This document shows, piece after piece, positions 1-8,863 of a DNA stretch of 64,000 nt. Each line of letters begins with the position of its first letter. The stretch's first letter is position 1. The notes beneath the pieces were generated by a model. The model did not search any database, was not told the origin of the DNA, and saw nothing but the letters and a program-made list of their open reading frames with translations. The stretch is from Phymatolithon calcareum (Eukaryota > Rhodophyta > Florideophyceae > Hapalidiales), in contig OZ345375.1 in the NCBI GenBank assembly GCA_977006965.1, forward strand, positions 1,674,001-1,738,000, written 5' to 3'. The position numbers were made by a program, and so were the translations under genes.

Positions 1-782
1 TTGCTGAAACTCGCTGCTTGAGATAGGTTAGTGCCGTCTCGAATAGGTCGTGATGTAACATTGATGATATGTCACGACACACCCATTGCAATTCCTCAAC
101 GTCTCTTTCCTCTCTTGGGACTGCGAGCAAGCCCATTTTCCTTGTTCTGGCTCGTTCAAACATTCGTAACGCTAGAACTAATCTTCTGTCTTCCGCATTA
201 TGTATGCGACAGAGAAGACGAAGTCTCGCGGTTCGATTTTTTGCGATTGGACCAAATACTTGTCCAAAAAAAGTCTTCTCCACGTCTGCAATAGCTGTTT
301 GAACTCTTGTCGTCCATGGCGTCAGGTGCATGGCATATTCCCATCTTGGCTGTATCAAGGCCTTGTACATCTTGATTGCTTTTAAGGGGCTGAGTCCCCG
401 GGCAGGACTTCAGTGTAATGCTGCGAAAGTGGCTGCAAATCCACACTCTACGGCATGTCTCTCTTTTTTCGTTTCTTTTTTGTTCTTCTTTCGCGCAGAA
501 ACGAAGTACACCGAGAATGAAAGCCTGCCGCTGATCATTCTAGCATCTTTTCTTGGTTTAGAAATCTAAACATCTCAATAGGTTTCCGGCGGAAGAGCTT
601 CTCCGCCATTTCAGTTCGTACTCCTCTGATAAAATGTCGCCGTTGCGAAGTTTCGTGTCTAATGCATAGCATCATGTGGTTAACCGTCTCAAGCTAATAT
701 TTTGCTCTGGATCGAAGGGAACTAACCCTTGCGGAACTATGAAGGGGGTGCAGTTGACTACAAGGTTATGAGGTATTTCTTC
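1..782. other. No gene seen
   Basis: Only short overlapping open frames in several phases occur here. None has a recognisable domain or a coding-like composition. No TIR or tandem repeat was found by eye. Confidence 0.5.
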
Positions 783-960
783 CCCCTGATCAAGTGGTAG
801 AACTGATCCGGGGGATGCGCATGAAGGATGTGCTCAAGAGAAGGTCCTGGGTTCGAATCCCAGGTGTGTCTGTTTATCGTAAAAAGTCCGACGCAGTTTT
901 CTCCTCCGGGTTTTTCCGTCGTCGACGCAGAGGGACCACGTGAAAAAGAAGACAAGGGAG
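783..960 (+). repeat. tRNA-derived SINE-like retroposon head
   Basis: An A-box-like TGATCAAGTGG (787-797) and a perfect B-box GGTTCGAATCC (850-860) form RNA polymerase III internal promoter elements. The B-box sits in a perfect 5-bp T-arm with a 7-nt loop, and a 4-bp D-arm (GATC/GATC) can form. The sequence after the T-arm does not pair with the expected 5' acceptor strand, and the A-to-B spacing (about 60 bp) is long. I therefore read this as a tRNA-derived SINE head rather than a functional tRNA. The 3' limit is approximate. Confidence 0.5.
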
Positions 961-1069
961 CGGTGAAGAAAAAAGTTCAAATGTTCTGGCCGTCCTCGTG
1001 GACTCGCGGATCGTAGAACCACCACGTTTGCTCCGGCTGGAATCGTATCGTATCTCGAGTGCTTTCCCG

Positions 1070-1190
1070 AACAGAAATAACGCCCTGCCGTAATCTAAGT
1101 AGAAGATAATTCAGCAATAAAGCACTGCCTTGCGAGCCCCATCGGGGAGAAAGCAGTTTACATACATACAGCTATTTCTTTGCGGCTTTC
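1070..1190 (+). repeat. Dispersed repeat shared with 46.66-46.78 kb
   Basis: The segment around CAATAAAGCACTGCC, followed by a short CCCC/GGGG hairpin, recurs with moderate divergence near 46,660-46,780 in the same orientation. A conserved short stem-loop near the 3' end suggests a LINE or SINE 3' terminus, but I see no coding sequence with it. Confidence 0.55.
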
Positions 1191-1694
1191 TGGAACATGG
1201 TCCGCTGGTCGCGGAGGGTCGGAAGATCAACCCTTTGTCCTCGTTCTCTACAGAAAATGAGCATGATAAATTAAGGCGGACACTCACAAAGGACTATTAC
1301 GTTAAAAAACAAGTTGTACCGCCGCTGTGCTGCAACCCGACTGCGAGACTTGACAAGACCAATTTCTTGGATTGTCGTAAGATCTCTGCGCTATTGGATA
1401 ACTCAAGGGAACCCGCGAGGCAGCTTGACTCTTGCCGCATCGCAAATCGATTCCCGACGAACGTTCTCGCCACTGCCGACTAGCAAAAGGCGAACAGATT
1501 GTGTAAAATATGTCACAAGAGAAAAGAATTTGCGGCCTCGTGCGCTTGCAGGGGTCTTGGACTCACATCTTGTTACCAGAAACTGAATTTGCAAAATAGC
1601 TTCATCTTCTAACTTTGCTGTAGATGAAAGCACCAAGTTCCGCTCTTCAAGTTCACTATTAACAGTGGACATAATCATCAATGGTCTACACACT

Positions 1695-1780
1695 GGAAGG
1701 TAGCAACTGAGGAAGCCTTGCCCGTATATTCGTAAGACTGTGAGGCTTTTAAATAAACTCCAATCAAAAAAAAAAAAAGA
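1695..1780 (+). repeat. Poly(A)-tailed LINE 3' end
   Basis: A segment containing GAGGAAGCCTTGCCCGTAT, then GACTGTGAGGC, ends in an A-rich tail with 12-13 consecutive A (about 1768-1780). The same 3' motif, more diverged, occurs on the minus strand near 42,905, 58,915, 59,845 and 60,325. Shared 3' ends with poly(A) tails are typical of target-primed non-LTR retrotransposons. Confidence 0.6.
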
Positions 1781-2117
1781 AGTGGACATAATCAATCATG
1801 CAACTCAGGGCCTGTTTGGCGAACTAATGTAGCTGCTTCTAGTCAACGTAGCACAATAGACCAAAATATTTCGGACTGGGCCAAACAGAAATGTACAATC
1901 ATCGCTCTGTGTACAAACGGACATTACTTCAGCGCAGCAATGCTAAGCCCCTTCCCGACGTGAGGAACCAATCCAGACGCAATGACTAGTCGTACCTCAC
2001 CGACTCGTCGCTTCCACATGTTGTGTCGAGAAAACTCGCAGTTCAAGTCGCCGAACGGTTTTCAACATCAGCTTCAGCCAGACTTCCATACCCATTGTGG
2101 AAGCAAGCAAGCAATCA

Positions 2118-3488
2118 ATGAGTCCATTTTCCGTCAGCGCACCGCGTCTTTTTCGCGTCGGAAACCCGCTGAAGCGATGGCAACAAAAGCTCGTCAAATC
2201 TTACCCATCGTCGACCAGACTGAACCAATATTCAATTCTACTACTCGTCCTCTTCGCACTACTCGCGCTTCTCTTCCATATCAACTTCCACCCTGACCCC
2301 CCGCTGCGCCTCTCCGGTATTCCAATTTCAAAGCTCATTCCCCGACCCGGCGAGCAACCACCAGAATCGTATTTCGGCATTAAGACGCGCTTCGTGCTAT
2401 TCAACAGCTGGTACGGTCAATTCAATAACCAGATCTTGGCGCTCATAAATGCCATTTCAGTCGCTCGCAATATAGACGCAGTGCTCGTATTGCCCTGTGA
2501 AAAACTCGGAAAGGAAAGTATCCGTGACTCCCGCTTTATCAAAATGCGTCGTCTCTTCTCCACTCGTGAGCTCGTCGGTGATTATTTCAATTACTCTTTA
2601 CTCGCATCAGCCGTACACGCTGTGCGACCGTCGCAATTTCTAGCCAGTGAGGACGGGAAGGAGATTCTCAACAGACGACATATTGTCGTGGAGCGCAAGA
2701 GCGGCGGATATTACCGGTTTCTGTTGAACGGCAGACCGCGCGGACTGGATCCGGGGGAGCCGGGTGTTCGAGTACTTAATCCGGATTCAACACGTCCGAG
2801 ACTCAAGAATTGGTGTGATTTCCGTGCTTCGAAATGCCTTACGCATATGCAGAAATTGCACCGGAGAGACAGGTTTCTGTTCCTGCCTGTCCAGTTCCGT
2901 CACCATAATGCAAACTGCACGAAAGAGGACCCGCAGTGGGTCACTGTTCGGCGATATCTTCAACCACGACATGAATTTCAGCGTGCTGTTGATGTGTTCT
3001 TGACGACTGTGGAAAGACCAATTTTCGCAGTGCATCTTCGCTTTTTCCTGAACGGCGATCTGGCACAGTTTACGCCGCAGTCGGTTGTGAAAATGCTTTA
3101 TGGGCGTTTCGGGGTACAAATGGAGTCGTCGAAGACCATTTTCATTGCGTACACACCAAGTTCGGAAGAGAGCCTTCAGATCGTGGAGCTTCTCAGAAAT
3201 CAGTTTCATGGACAGGTTGTGGGCGGCGAAACAATAGTCAATTACCTTGAACCCGAGGCGGAATACGTCACTCAACTTCCGTTCTCCAACGTGCTTCTGG
3301 ATATGTGGGTGTGCGTGAAAAGCGATTTCTTCCTCGGGAGAATAGGGTCGTCCATGTCTTGGAACATCGTGTACTGGCGACAAGCGCTCACTGAGGATTA
3401 TGGACTCCATGCTGAAAATGTTTTGCCACCGCTATGGTACGCACTGACAGACTTCACGACAACTGGAGCGACCCGCGTTGAAGGGTAA
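2118..3488 (+). CDS. O-fucosyltransferase-like Golgi glycosyltransferase
   Basis: A protein of about 456 residues. It has a short basic N-terminus, one hydrophobic segment (roughly residues 34-55, rich in L/V/A) and then a lumenal domain, which is type II Golgi glycosyltransferase topology. The start of the domain (FNSWYGQFNNQ) resembles the donor-binding N-terminal motif of the GDP-fucose O-fucosyltransferase superfamily. The C-terminal FLGRIGSSMSWNIVYWR matches the family's conserved SSFS-type motif near the nucleotide-sugar site. By family knowledge it would transfer fucose from GDP-fucose to a protein or glycan in the secretory pathway; the acceptor cannot be told. The frame extends upstream to a GTG, so I use the first ATG. 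It is intronless and converges on the RRM gene at 3.9 kb. An O-fucosyltransferase-related enzyme with another acceptor is the main alternative. Confidence 0.75.
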   Translation: MSPFSVSAPRLFRVGNPLKRWQQKLVKSYPSSTRLNQYSILLLVLFALLALLFHINFHPDPPLRLSGIPISKLIPRPGEQPPESYFGIKTRFVLFNSWYGQFNNQILALINAISVARNIDAVLVLPCEKLGKESIRDSRFIKMRRLFSTRELVGDYFNYSLLASAVHAVRPSQFLASEDGKEILNRRHIVVERKSGGYYRFLLNGRPRGLDPGEPGVRVLNPDSTRPRLKNWCDFRASKCLTHMQKLHRRDRFLFLPVQFRHHNANCTKEDPQWVTVRRYLQPRHEFQRAVDVFLTTVERPIFAVHLRFFLNGDLAQFTPQSVVKMLYGRFGVQMESSKTIFIAYTPSSEESLQIVELLRNQFHGQVVGGETIVNYLEPEAEYVTQLPFSNVLLDMWVCVKSDFFLGRIGSSMSWNIVYWRQALTEDYGLHAENVLPPLWYALTDFTTTGATRVEG

Positions 3489-3875
3489 TTCCCAAGCTCT
3501 GTGTATATTAAACATATGTTTCTTTGAAAAAACTTTCTGAAGTCCAATATCTTGTGCGAGCCATAGGCTTGAATTTTCCTTGCCTGACATTTGTTATTAT
3601 TCCGTACTGAGCGACTTTGACGATTTCCGTCATCCTCCTCTCGCTCAAACGAGGGAGAGATGGGAACGCGAAGGAGGGGAAAGCGAAAGAGGTGGAATAG
3701 GTTAGGTTCTTGCAGAAAATATATGTAGCATCTATAGTAGAGAAGTAGTGCTATGGATCGCTGCGTTTGGTGATGTCAAGGTTGATGCTTTCATCAAAGA
3801 TGACAATAGTCACCGCATACAATAAACAAACGCTGACCACAAAGATAGATAAAGAACCAACGTACTCACATCTCA
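3489..3875. other. Intergenic region between convergent genes
   Basis: A 3' to 3' spacer. It holds an imperfect 9-bp hairpin (3638-3659, CTCTCGCTC/GAGGGAGAG) in a purine/pyrimidine-biased patch. Nothing else was recognised. Confidence 0.4.
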
Positions 3876-5087
3876 TCAATATGGTCGATGCCGATGCTGC
3901 GCAGCAGCATGTGGCACATGTCTGATCGGTCCAGGAGGCGGTCCACGCGCGTATGGCTGTTGAGTGTATTGAGGACGCGGCGGGTACGCATACTGCTGAC
4001 CGTACTGCTGACCATATTGTGGGGCGTATCCCACAGGTGGTGGACCAGGACCCATCGGCATGCGCATCGGAGGGCGTTGCATCATGGGCATTCTGCGCGC
4101 ACTTTCGCGACCCCAGTGCACTGTTACGGGTCTGCCGGCGACAGATTTTCCCTGCTGTGACTCGAAAATTGCAGCAGCAGCGGATTCGTGGTCAACGTAC
4201 CTGACAAACGCGTACAATTTGTCGCCACGCTGAGCCTTAACGCTTTCCGGGATTCGTATTTCGTGAATCTGACCGTACTGTGAAAACGCCTCGCGGAGGT
4301 CGTTTTCAGTTATGGATGGTGGGAGACCCGCGACATAGGCCGTGATGTTCGCGGGTGGGGTTTGACTGCGGATGGCGTCGAGCGATAGTCCTGGGCGACG
4401 ACGGTCGATTCCGCCGTTGCCAGTAGTGGATGGCCCACCTGGCCCCGATGGCGTCGAGGGGGGCGGTACATCTGGAAGACCTAGAGCGGCGGCGCGAGTT
4501 GCCGCATTTGTCTTTGTCTTAGCCCAGTCGACGCGAAGTGGACGGTTATTCATTGTTTCCCCATCGAGTTCTGCAATGGCGGTCTCGGCTGCGGAGCGCT
4601 CGCGGAAACTCACAAAGGCGTAGCCTTGGTTCTTTCCTGACGTTGGGTCCTTGGCACACTTGGCCGATGAGCAGGTACCATACTTGGAAAATGCAGCACG
4701 AAGCTGATCGTCCGTGACGTCGGAAGAAAGATTTCCAATGAAGAGGCAGTAGTGGTTTGAGAAATCGTCCGCAGTGGACGTGGGACGACCGGCGGCAGCG
4801 CCGGCTCCGGCATGCGCCCAGTCAACAGTCATGGGGGATCCGTAAATGGAGCGACCATTAAACATTTCCAGGGCCTTGGACGCGGTGGAATGGTCTTCGT
4901 AGTCAACGAAACCGAAGCGCATGCTGGCGCCGGTTTGCCGGTCCGCCACGACACGGCAAAGGATTACTTTGCCAGCAAGTGAGAACACTTCTTGTAGGAG
5001 TTCAGTGCAGACGCGCGGGTCTAAACTGCCCACGTACAGACTGTTCCCACCGGAGTTTCCGTTCGCATCATTACCTGTAGACGTCAT
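3876..5087 (-). CDS. Three-RRM RNA-binding protein, TIA-1/PUB1/UBP1 type
   Basis: A protein of about 403 residues with three RNA recognition motifs. RRM1 starts at SLYVGSLD and has the RNP1 RFGFVDYE. RRM2 starts at HYCLFIGNLS with RNP1 QGYAFVSF. RRM3 starts at TAYVAGLP with KLYAFVRY and ends VHWGRES, similar to the SWGKE ending of TIA-1/Nam8/PUB1 RRM3. A low-complexity tail rich in P, Q, Y, M and G follows, typical of stress-granule RNA-binding proteins. The inferred role is binding of U-rich pre-mRNA or mRNA in splicing, stability or stress granules. The frame extends to a GTG upstream; the ATG at 5087 begins MTSTGNDANG and is preferred. Intronless. A 10-bp hairpin lies 42 bp upstream in the presumed leader. 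Confidence 0.88.
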   Translation of the reverse strand: MTSTGNDANGNSGGNSLYVGSLDPRVCTELLQEVFSLAGKVILCRVVADRQTGASMRFGFVDYEDHSTASKALEMFNGRSIYGSPMTVDWAHAGAGAAAGRPTSTADDFSNHYCLFIGNLSSDVTDDQLRAAFSKYGTCSSAKCAKDPTSGKNQGYAFVSFRERSAAETAIAELDGETMNNRPLRVDWAKTKTNAATRAAALGLPDVPPPSTPSGPGGPSTTGNGGIDRRRPGLSLDAIRSQTPPANITAYVAGLPPSITENDLREAFSQYGQIHEIRIPESVKAQRGDKLYAFVRYVDHESAAAAIFESQQGKSVAGRPVTVHWGRESARRMPMMQRPPMRMPMGPGPPPVGYAPQYGQQYGQQYAYPPRPQYTQQPYARGPPPGPIRHVPHAAAQHRHRPY

Positions 5088-5128
5088 GGCGGGGACCACT
5101 GATTGTTGGCTACCTTTCGCTCAGAACC

Positions 5129-5160
5129 AGCACCGTGCAGGGATAATAAGGCACGGTGCT
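5129..5160 (-). promoter_or_regulatory. Hairpin upstream of the RRM gene
   Basis: A perfect 10-bp inverted repeat (AGCACCGTGC / GCACGGTGCT) encloses a 12-nt A/T-rich loop, 42-73 bp upstream of the ATG of the RNA-binding protein. If transcribed it would form a stable 5'-leader stem-loop. The regulatory role is inference only. Confidence 0.4.
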
Positions 5161-6007
5161 CCTGTAAAATAATGAGCAAAAGAATCTGCTATTTCACACG
5201 TGGCAATGTAAGCTCGAAATTAACTTCGCATACTTTTTTTTCTAAAAACCAAAGCGGTACTAGCATTTCTTCGAAGCCTGGGCAGTGCCGCGATATTGAA
5301 AGAAGACTTGAGCAAGAGCTAGAGCTCCAAAGGCTGAGTGTGAAAAATTGTAATCTGCATTTCAGCTTTTCTTTTCGTCCCACGTCTCCACCTTTGTGTA
5401 AACCCATGCTTGCCTGCTTCTTCGCACTTGAGTTCTACAAGAGAACGAAAGTGCACTGCACGGAAGGGGTGTGGTGAACATTAAACACAAAATCGATATA
5501 TCCTAAATCTTCCGTCATAATTGACATGCATGTCGCTGTTGAATCGTACTTGGAAGTGAATAGAAGAAGATGCTTGGACATGCATAGATAGGTGCATGTT
5601 TTTGTTGGAGGCAAAATAAGGAAGCTTCCATTCTTGTGTGCTTGTCTCCATGGGTAGATCTTTGTGTTTATTTTCCCTTTGTGCTTTTCTGAGCAATCGC
5701 CTGCACTGCAACAGTCGAATTGACAATTACTGGCGTAAATTATGTGTCTTCGATAGACATTTTTTCTTCGACAAGGCATAAGAAGCGATGAATACTTTGT
5801 AAACTCTTCTAGAAGAATTTCTAGCTACCACAAAAGCCAGGGCTATTATTAACTGGAGCGGACCACAGTACTATGAGAAAACTATTTTTAAGTAGTAAAA
5901 ACAGTGCCAACTATCTTGACGATGTGAAACGCATAAAGTTCGTCCTCGTCAAAATCTCAAATGAGCTCAGCAATAACTGATATGCTATTGATCGGGATCT
6001 AAAGTGG
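5161..6007. other. Intergenic, no gene seen
   Basis: Short frames only, without domains. No repeat family was recognised. Confidence 0.4.
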
Positions 6008-7483
6008 TCACGCATTCCCATCACCTCCACGACGAGCATACTTCCTCGGCTTGCAATTATCGCTCCATATAGCAGTATACGCACGACGCTTCGCCGTAGT
6101 TCTGTTGTAGTAGACACACGTCGGGGTCCTCCCGGTGACAAGTTGACAAACGCTCAAACAGTGAGGGCACATCCATACAGATTCCTTAGCAAGGGCAGTC
6201 GCCAAGTCTACCTTTCCGGGCCATGGCACTTTCTCAAAGCACTGTGTACATATAGACTTGCCGCACATTCGCTTGGTAAGGTTCCCACACGCAACATGCC
6301 TCACGCCCAACCTTTCACAACGGTTACATATGTGACAGTAAGTGCTTGCGGCTGATCTGTCACCTATGGACTTGTACTTGCGTATCTTGCGGCGTTTCCC
6401 TATCGACTCTGGAAAAGCTGGTCCCACGGCAGCGAATCCAGACGGTTCAAAGACATTGAAACTGGTCTCCCTATCGCCCTCGTCAGAGAATGAAACAGCG
6501 TTTCTAGGCTCGATCGGAATGGTAGTCTGAGACCGCCCTTTGAACACCAAGACATGATGTGCGTGCTGCACTGCCGCGTGAGTACGGCCGACGACAGAGC
6601 CGGCCGCGGAGCCTGTACTCGCGAACTGATCAGTTAGTGGAGCGTGCGCTGGGACGTACAGAGATGACGTGGAAAACGAATACATGCCTCGAGTACGGAA
6701 GATAGCGGAAGGATTGTCTGTGCTTGGGACGCCAAAATGTGGACCACCGGTGGCTTGAAACCTGTGGAAGGGAGTGCTAGGGCGGCAAGCATAATAGAGT
6801 CCGTCTTGGTCGCGGTTCATCGCCGGGAACCTGAGAAATGGGGCGGGGCTGGGATAAGCGTGTTGGGTTCCACCTGGAACCCTACCAACGGCGAAAGCGG
6901 TAGGGGAGTTTGCGTACTGCATGACGTTGTCGATAGCGGGTACACGCACGGTTGACGGCGGAGAAACACGGAGAGGAGCCGATGTCGTGGCGATATCGGC
7001 CAACAGCTTCAAATCGTTTTTGGACCCTACGGCTTGGGTCGGCATGATCGCGGACGGTGGAGCAATGGGGGCTTCAGGAACTGCTGCGGCGACGGTTGCG
7101 AACGAAATGAGATCGGTGCTGGAGCTGTGAACATTCTTCTCCGCGCGCACATGCGCAGGTGGCAGGGAGATCAGAACAGAGTCTGCGCCTTTCCCAACTG
7201 AAACACGGCAAGGAGACCTCCAAGTAGTTGCCGGAGTTCTCGCCACGAATGCTACCCTCCGAGCGAAGGTAAACGCAGATGAAGAGCATGCGGATTTCTC
7301 AACGGCAGTCATTCTCGCGCTCACTCCTTCCGCGATAATGCCTGGCAAGCTTTGTCTTGGTTTCGATGCTGCTGCGATTTGTTCGACGGTGCTGGGGCCA
7401 TGAGATAGTTGGAAACCTGGGGGTGCACCGTTCATCTTGGGGCCTTGTTCTGCGGGTACCGACTTCATTTTCGGCATCACCAT
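6008..7483 (-). CDS. Zinc-finger protein with CDCA7-like 4CXXC domain
   Basis: A 491-residue protein. The first ~365 residues are low in recognisable structure (S, A, P, T rich). The last ~125 residues hold a dense Cys array: YCHIC, then C near HVACG, RMCGKSICTQCF, a spacer, WMCPHCLSVC and TPTCVYYNRTT. The order CHxC...CGKSICxxC...WxCPHCxxVC resembles the CDCA7/zf-4CXXC_R1 domain, which in other eukaryotes binds DNA and partners the HELLS remodeller. The match is by motif order, not proven homology. The same C-terminal domain, including the PGxVDLATA spacer and the basic tail, occurs in the gene at 11,997, so the two are paralogues. The tail after the zinc region is rich in R/K. Intronless. 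No TATA box is evident upstream. Confidence 0.65.
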   Translation of the reverse strand: MVMPKMKSVPAEQGPKMNGAPPGFQLSHGPSTVEQIAAASKPRQSLPGIIAEGVSARMTAVEKSACSSSAFTFARRVAFVARTPATTWRSPCRVSVGKGADSVLISLPPAHVRAEKNVHSSSTDLISFATVAAAVPEAPIAPPSAIMPTQAVGSKNDLKLLADIATTSAPLRVSPPSTVRVPAIDNVMQYANSPTAFAVGRVPGGTQHAYPSPAPFLRFPAMNRDQDGLYYACRPSTPFHRFQATGGPHFGVPSTDNPSAIFRTRGMYSFSTSSLYVPAHAPLTDQFASTGSAAGSVVGRTHAAVQHAHHVLVFKGRSQTTIPIEPRNAVSFSDEGDRETSFNVFEPSGFAAVGPAFPESIGKRRKIRKYKSIGDRSAASTYCHICNRCERLGVRHVACGNLTKRMCGKSICTQCFEKVPWPGKVDLATALAKESVWMCPHCLSVCQLVTGRTPTCVYYNRTTAKRRAYTAIWSDNCKPRKYARRGGDGNA

Positions 7484-8863
7484 CTTTTGAACTGATAGCT
7501 GCGCCTGTAGATGGGTAGCACTGGATCATCGATGACTTGATTGATTAGTGTCGGCTGAATAGTGTCGGGTGCAGACTGTCGGTCGTAGAGTAGGCATTAC
7601 TCGAAAGTGCTCATGTAGCCGTAGGTGTTTGGCACGCGCAACTCTCGCAGTGGGAGAGAAAGAATGGTGATCCTTTTGAAATGGTGAGGTCGACTGGTGA
7701 GCACAAATGTGACGCGAGTGCAAGATTACAGCAGCAGTGGTGCGTGTTGGACACATTCCCTGTTAACTCATTCTTTCCCAAAACAATTTGGCATAGAATT
7801 GTGCTGACAATAGACTTCTTGAATCGTCAGCACTTCCGGAGAACCCAGTTCTCAGTTAATGCAAAGGCTGAAGCCTGTCTAGCTACACTAACTATTGAGA
7901 AGGCATGATCAACTACAAAAAGACGGGTTGTGAAGGAGCGTTGTTGTAGACTTCTTCAGTCGTCAACCCATCTGTCTTGGTCTACTCATCAGAACTGGTT
8001 GGGACTTTGTCGACAAAGAGAATAGTATTCGCCGCAGTGCCTTGAATGTTTTCAGATTAAAGTCCGCAAATCCAAGTCCGCGGAAGAGACCAGAGCATGT
8101 AAAGGGGTTTTTTTCCTTTCTACTAAATAACAAATGTATCGCTATTAGAGAGAAGCAATTCGTTCGGAAATAGAAAACGCCTCATCCAATTTCCGGAAAA
8201 GGACTTCGAATTCAATTCAAAGATCGAGAAAAGTAGAGCTCGAAAAGCATGCACCTCCTCGACGATGTGGCTGAGCCGTGCCTCATTATACCCAAATGTC
8301 TTTCTCATCCCATTTCAAGAAGGATTGGCACACACTCGATGTCCATTCCAAATCTATTCGTCACACAGTCTGTCGAATTGTTGACACATTCCAGCGGATA
8401 GATAAGCTCCTAGTTTGATTACTTTGGCAATGACCGGTAAACAGTTTCCCGCCCTGTAAGCAAAAAAGAACTCGTCAATGTCTTCCGCTTCGCTCGAGAG
8501 GCATCTTCGGTTGTCCATTTGTGAAGTATTGCCAAAAAGACACATAAACTAAACCCATTATGTCAAACCCATACAGTCAGTTTCGCTCGCAGTCGTGTCC
8601 CGTCACCAATTCACGTCCCTGACCCTGATCATTTGTCATCGACGACCAGACGCTGACTGCTAAAAGGAGGTACGTTCACTTGCTTGGAACATGCTAATGC
8701 AATCCCGTGGCAACGTTGACGTCGTCACTGCCAAGGCGAGAGAGATCCGAATCACCGCAGCTATTTACGTTTTTTTGCAGAGTAATTAGCAAGACACGTG
8801 TGCCAGGTAATCCAAAAATTCCACGTGTGTGACTAACTAAAAATTTTCTTCGCTCCCCTCGTC
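7484..8863. other. Intergenic, no gene seen
   Basis: About 1.4 kb separating the zinc-finger gene from the hAT-derived gene. Only short frames without domains are present. I looked for hAT-type TIRs on either side of the hAT-like gene and did not find a convincing pair. Confidence 0.4.

Noticed and set aside
787-870. Functional tRNA gene
   Set aside because: T-arm and B-box are perfect, but the acceptor stem does not pair and the A-to-B distance is long; better explained as a SINE head.
2787-3410. 207-residue minus-strand ORF in the glycosyltransferase
   Set aside because: Antisense shadow of a gene with recognisable family motifs.
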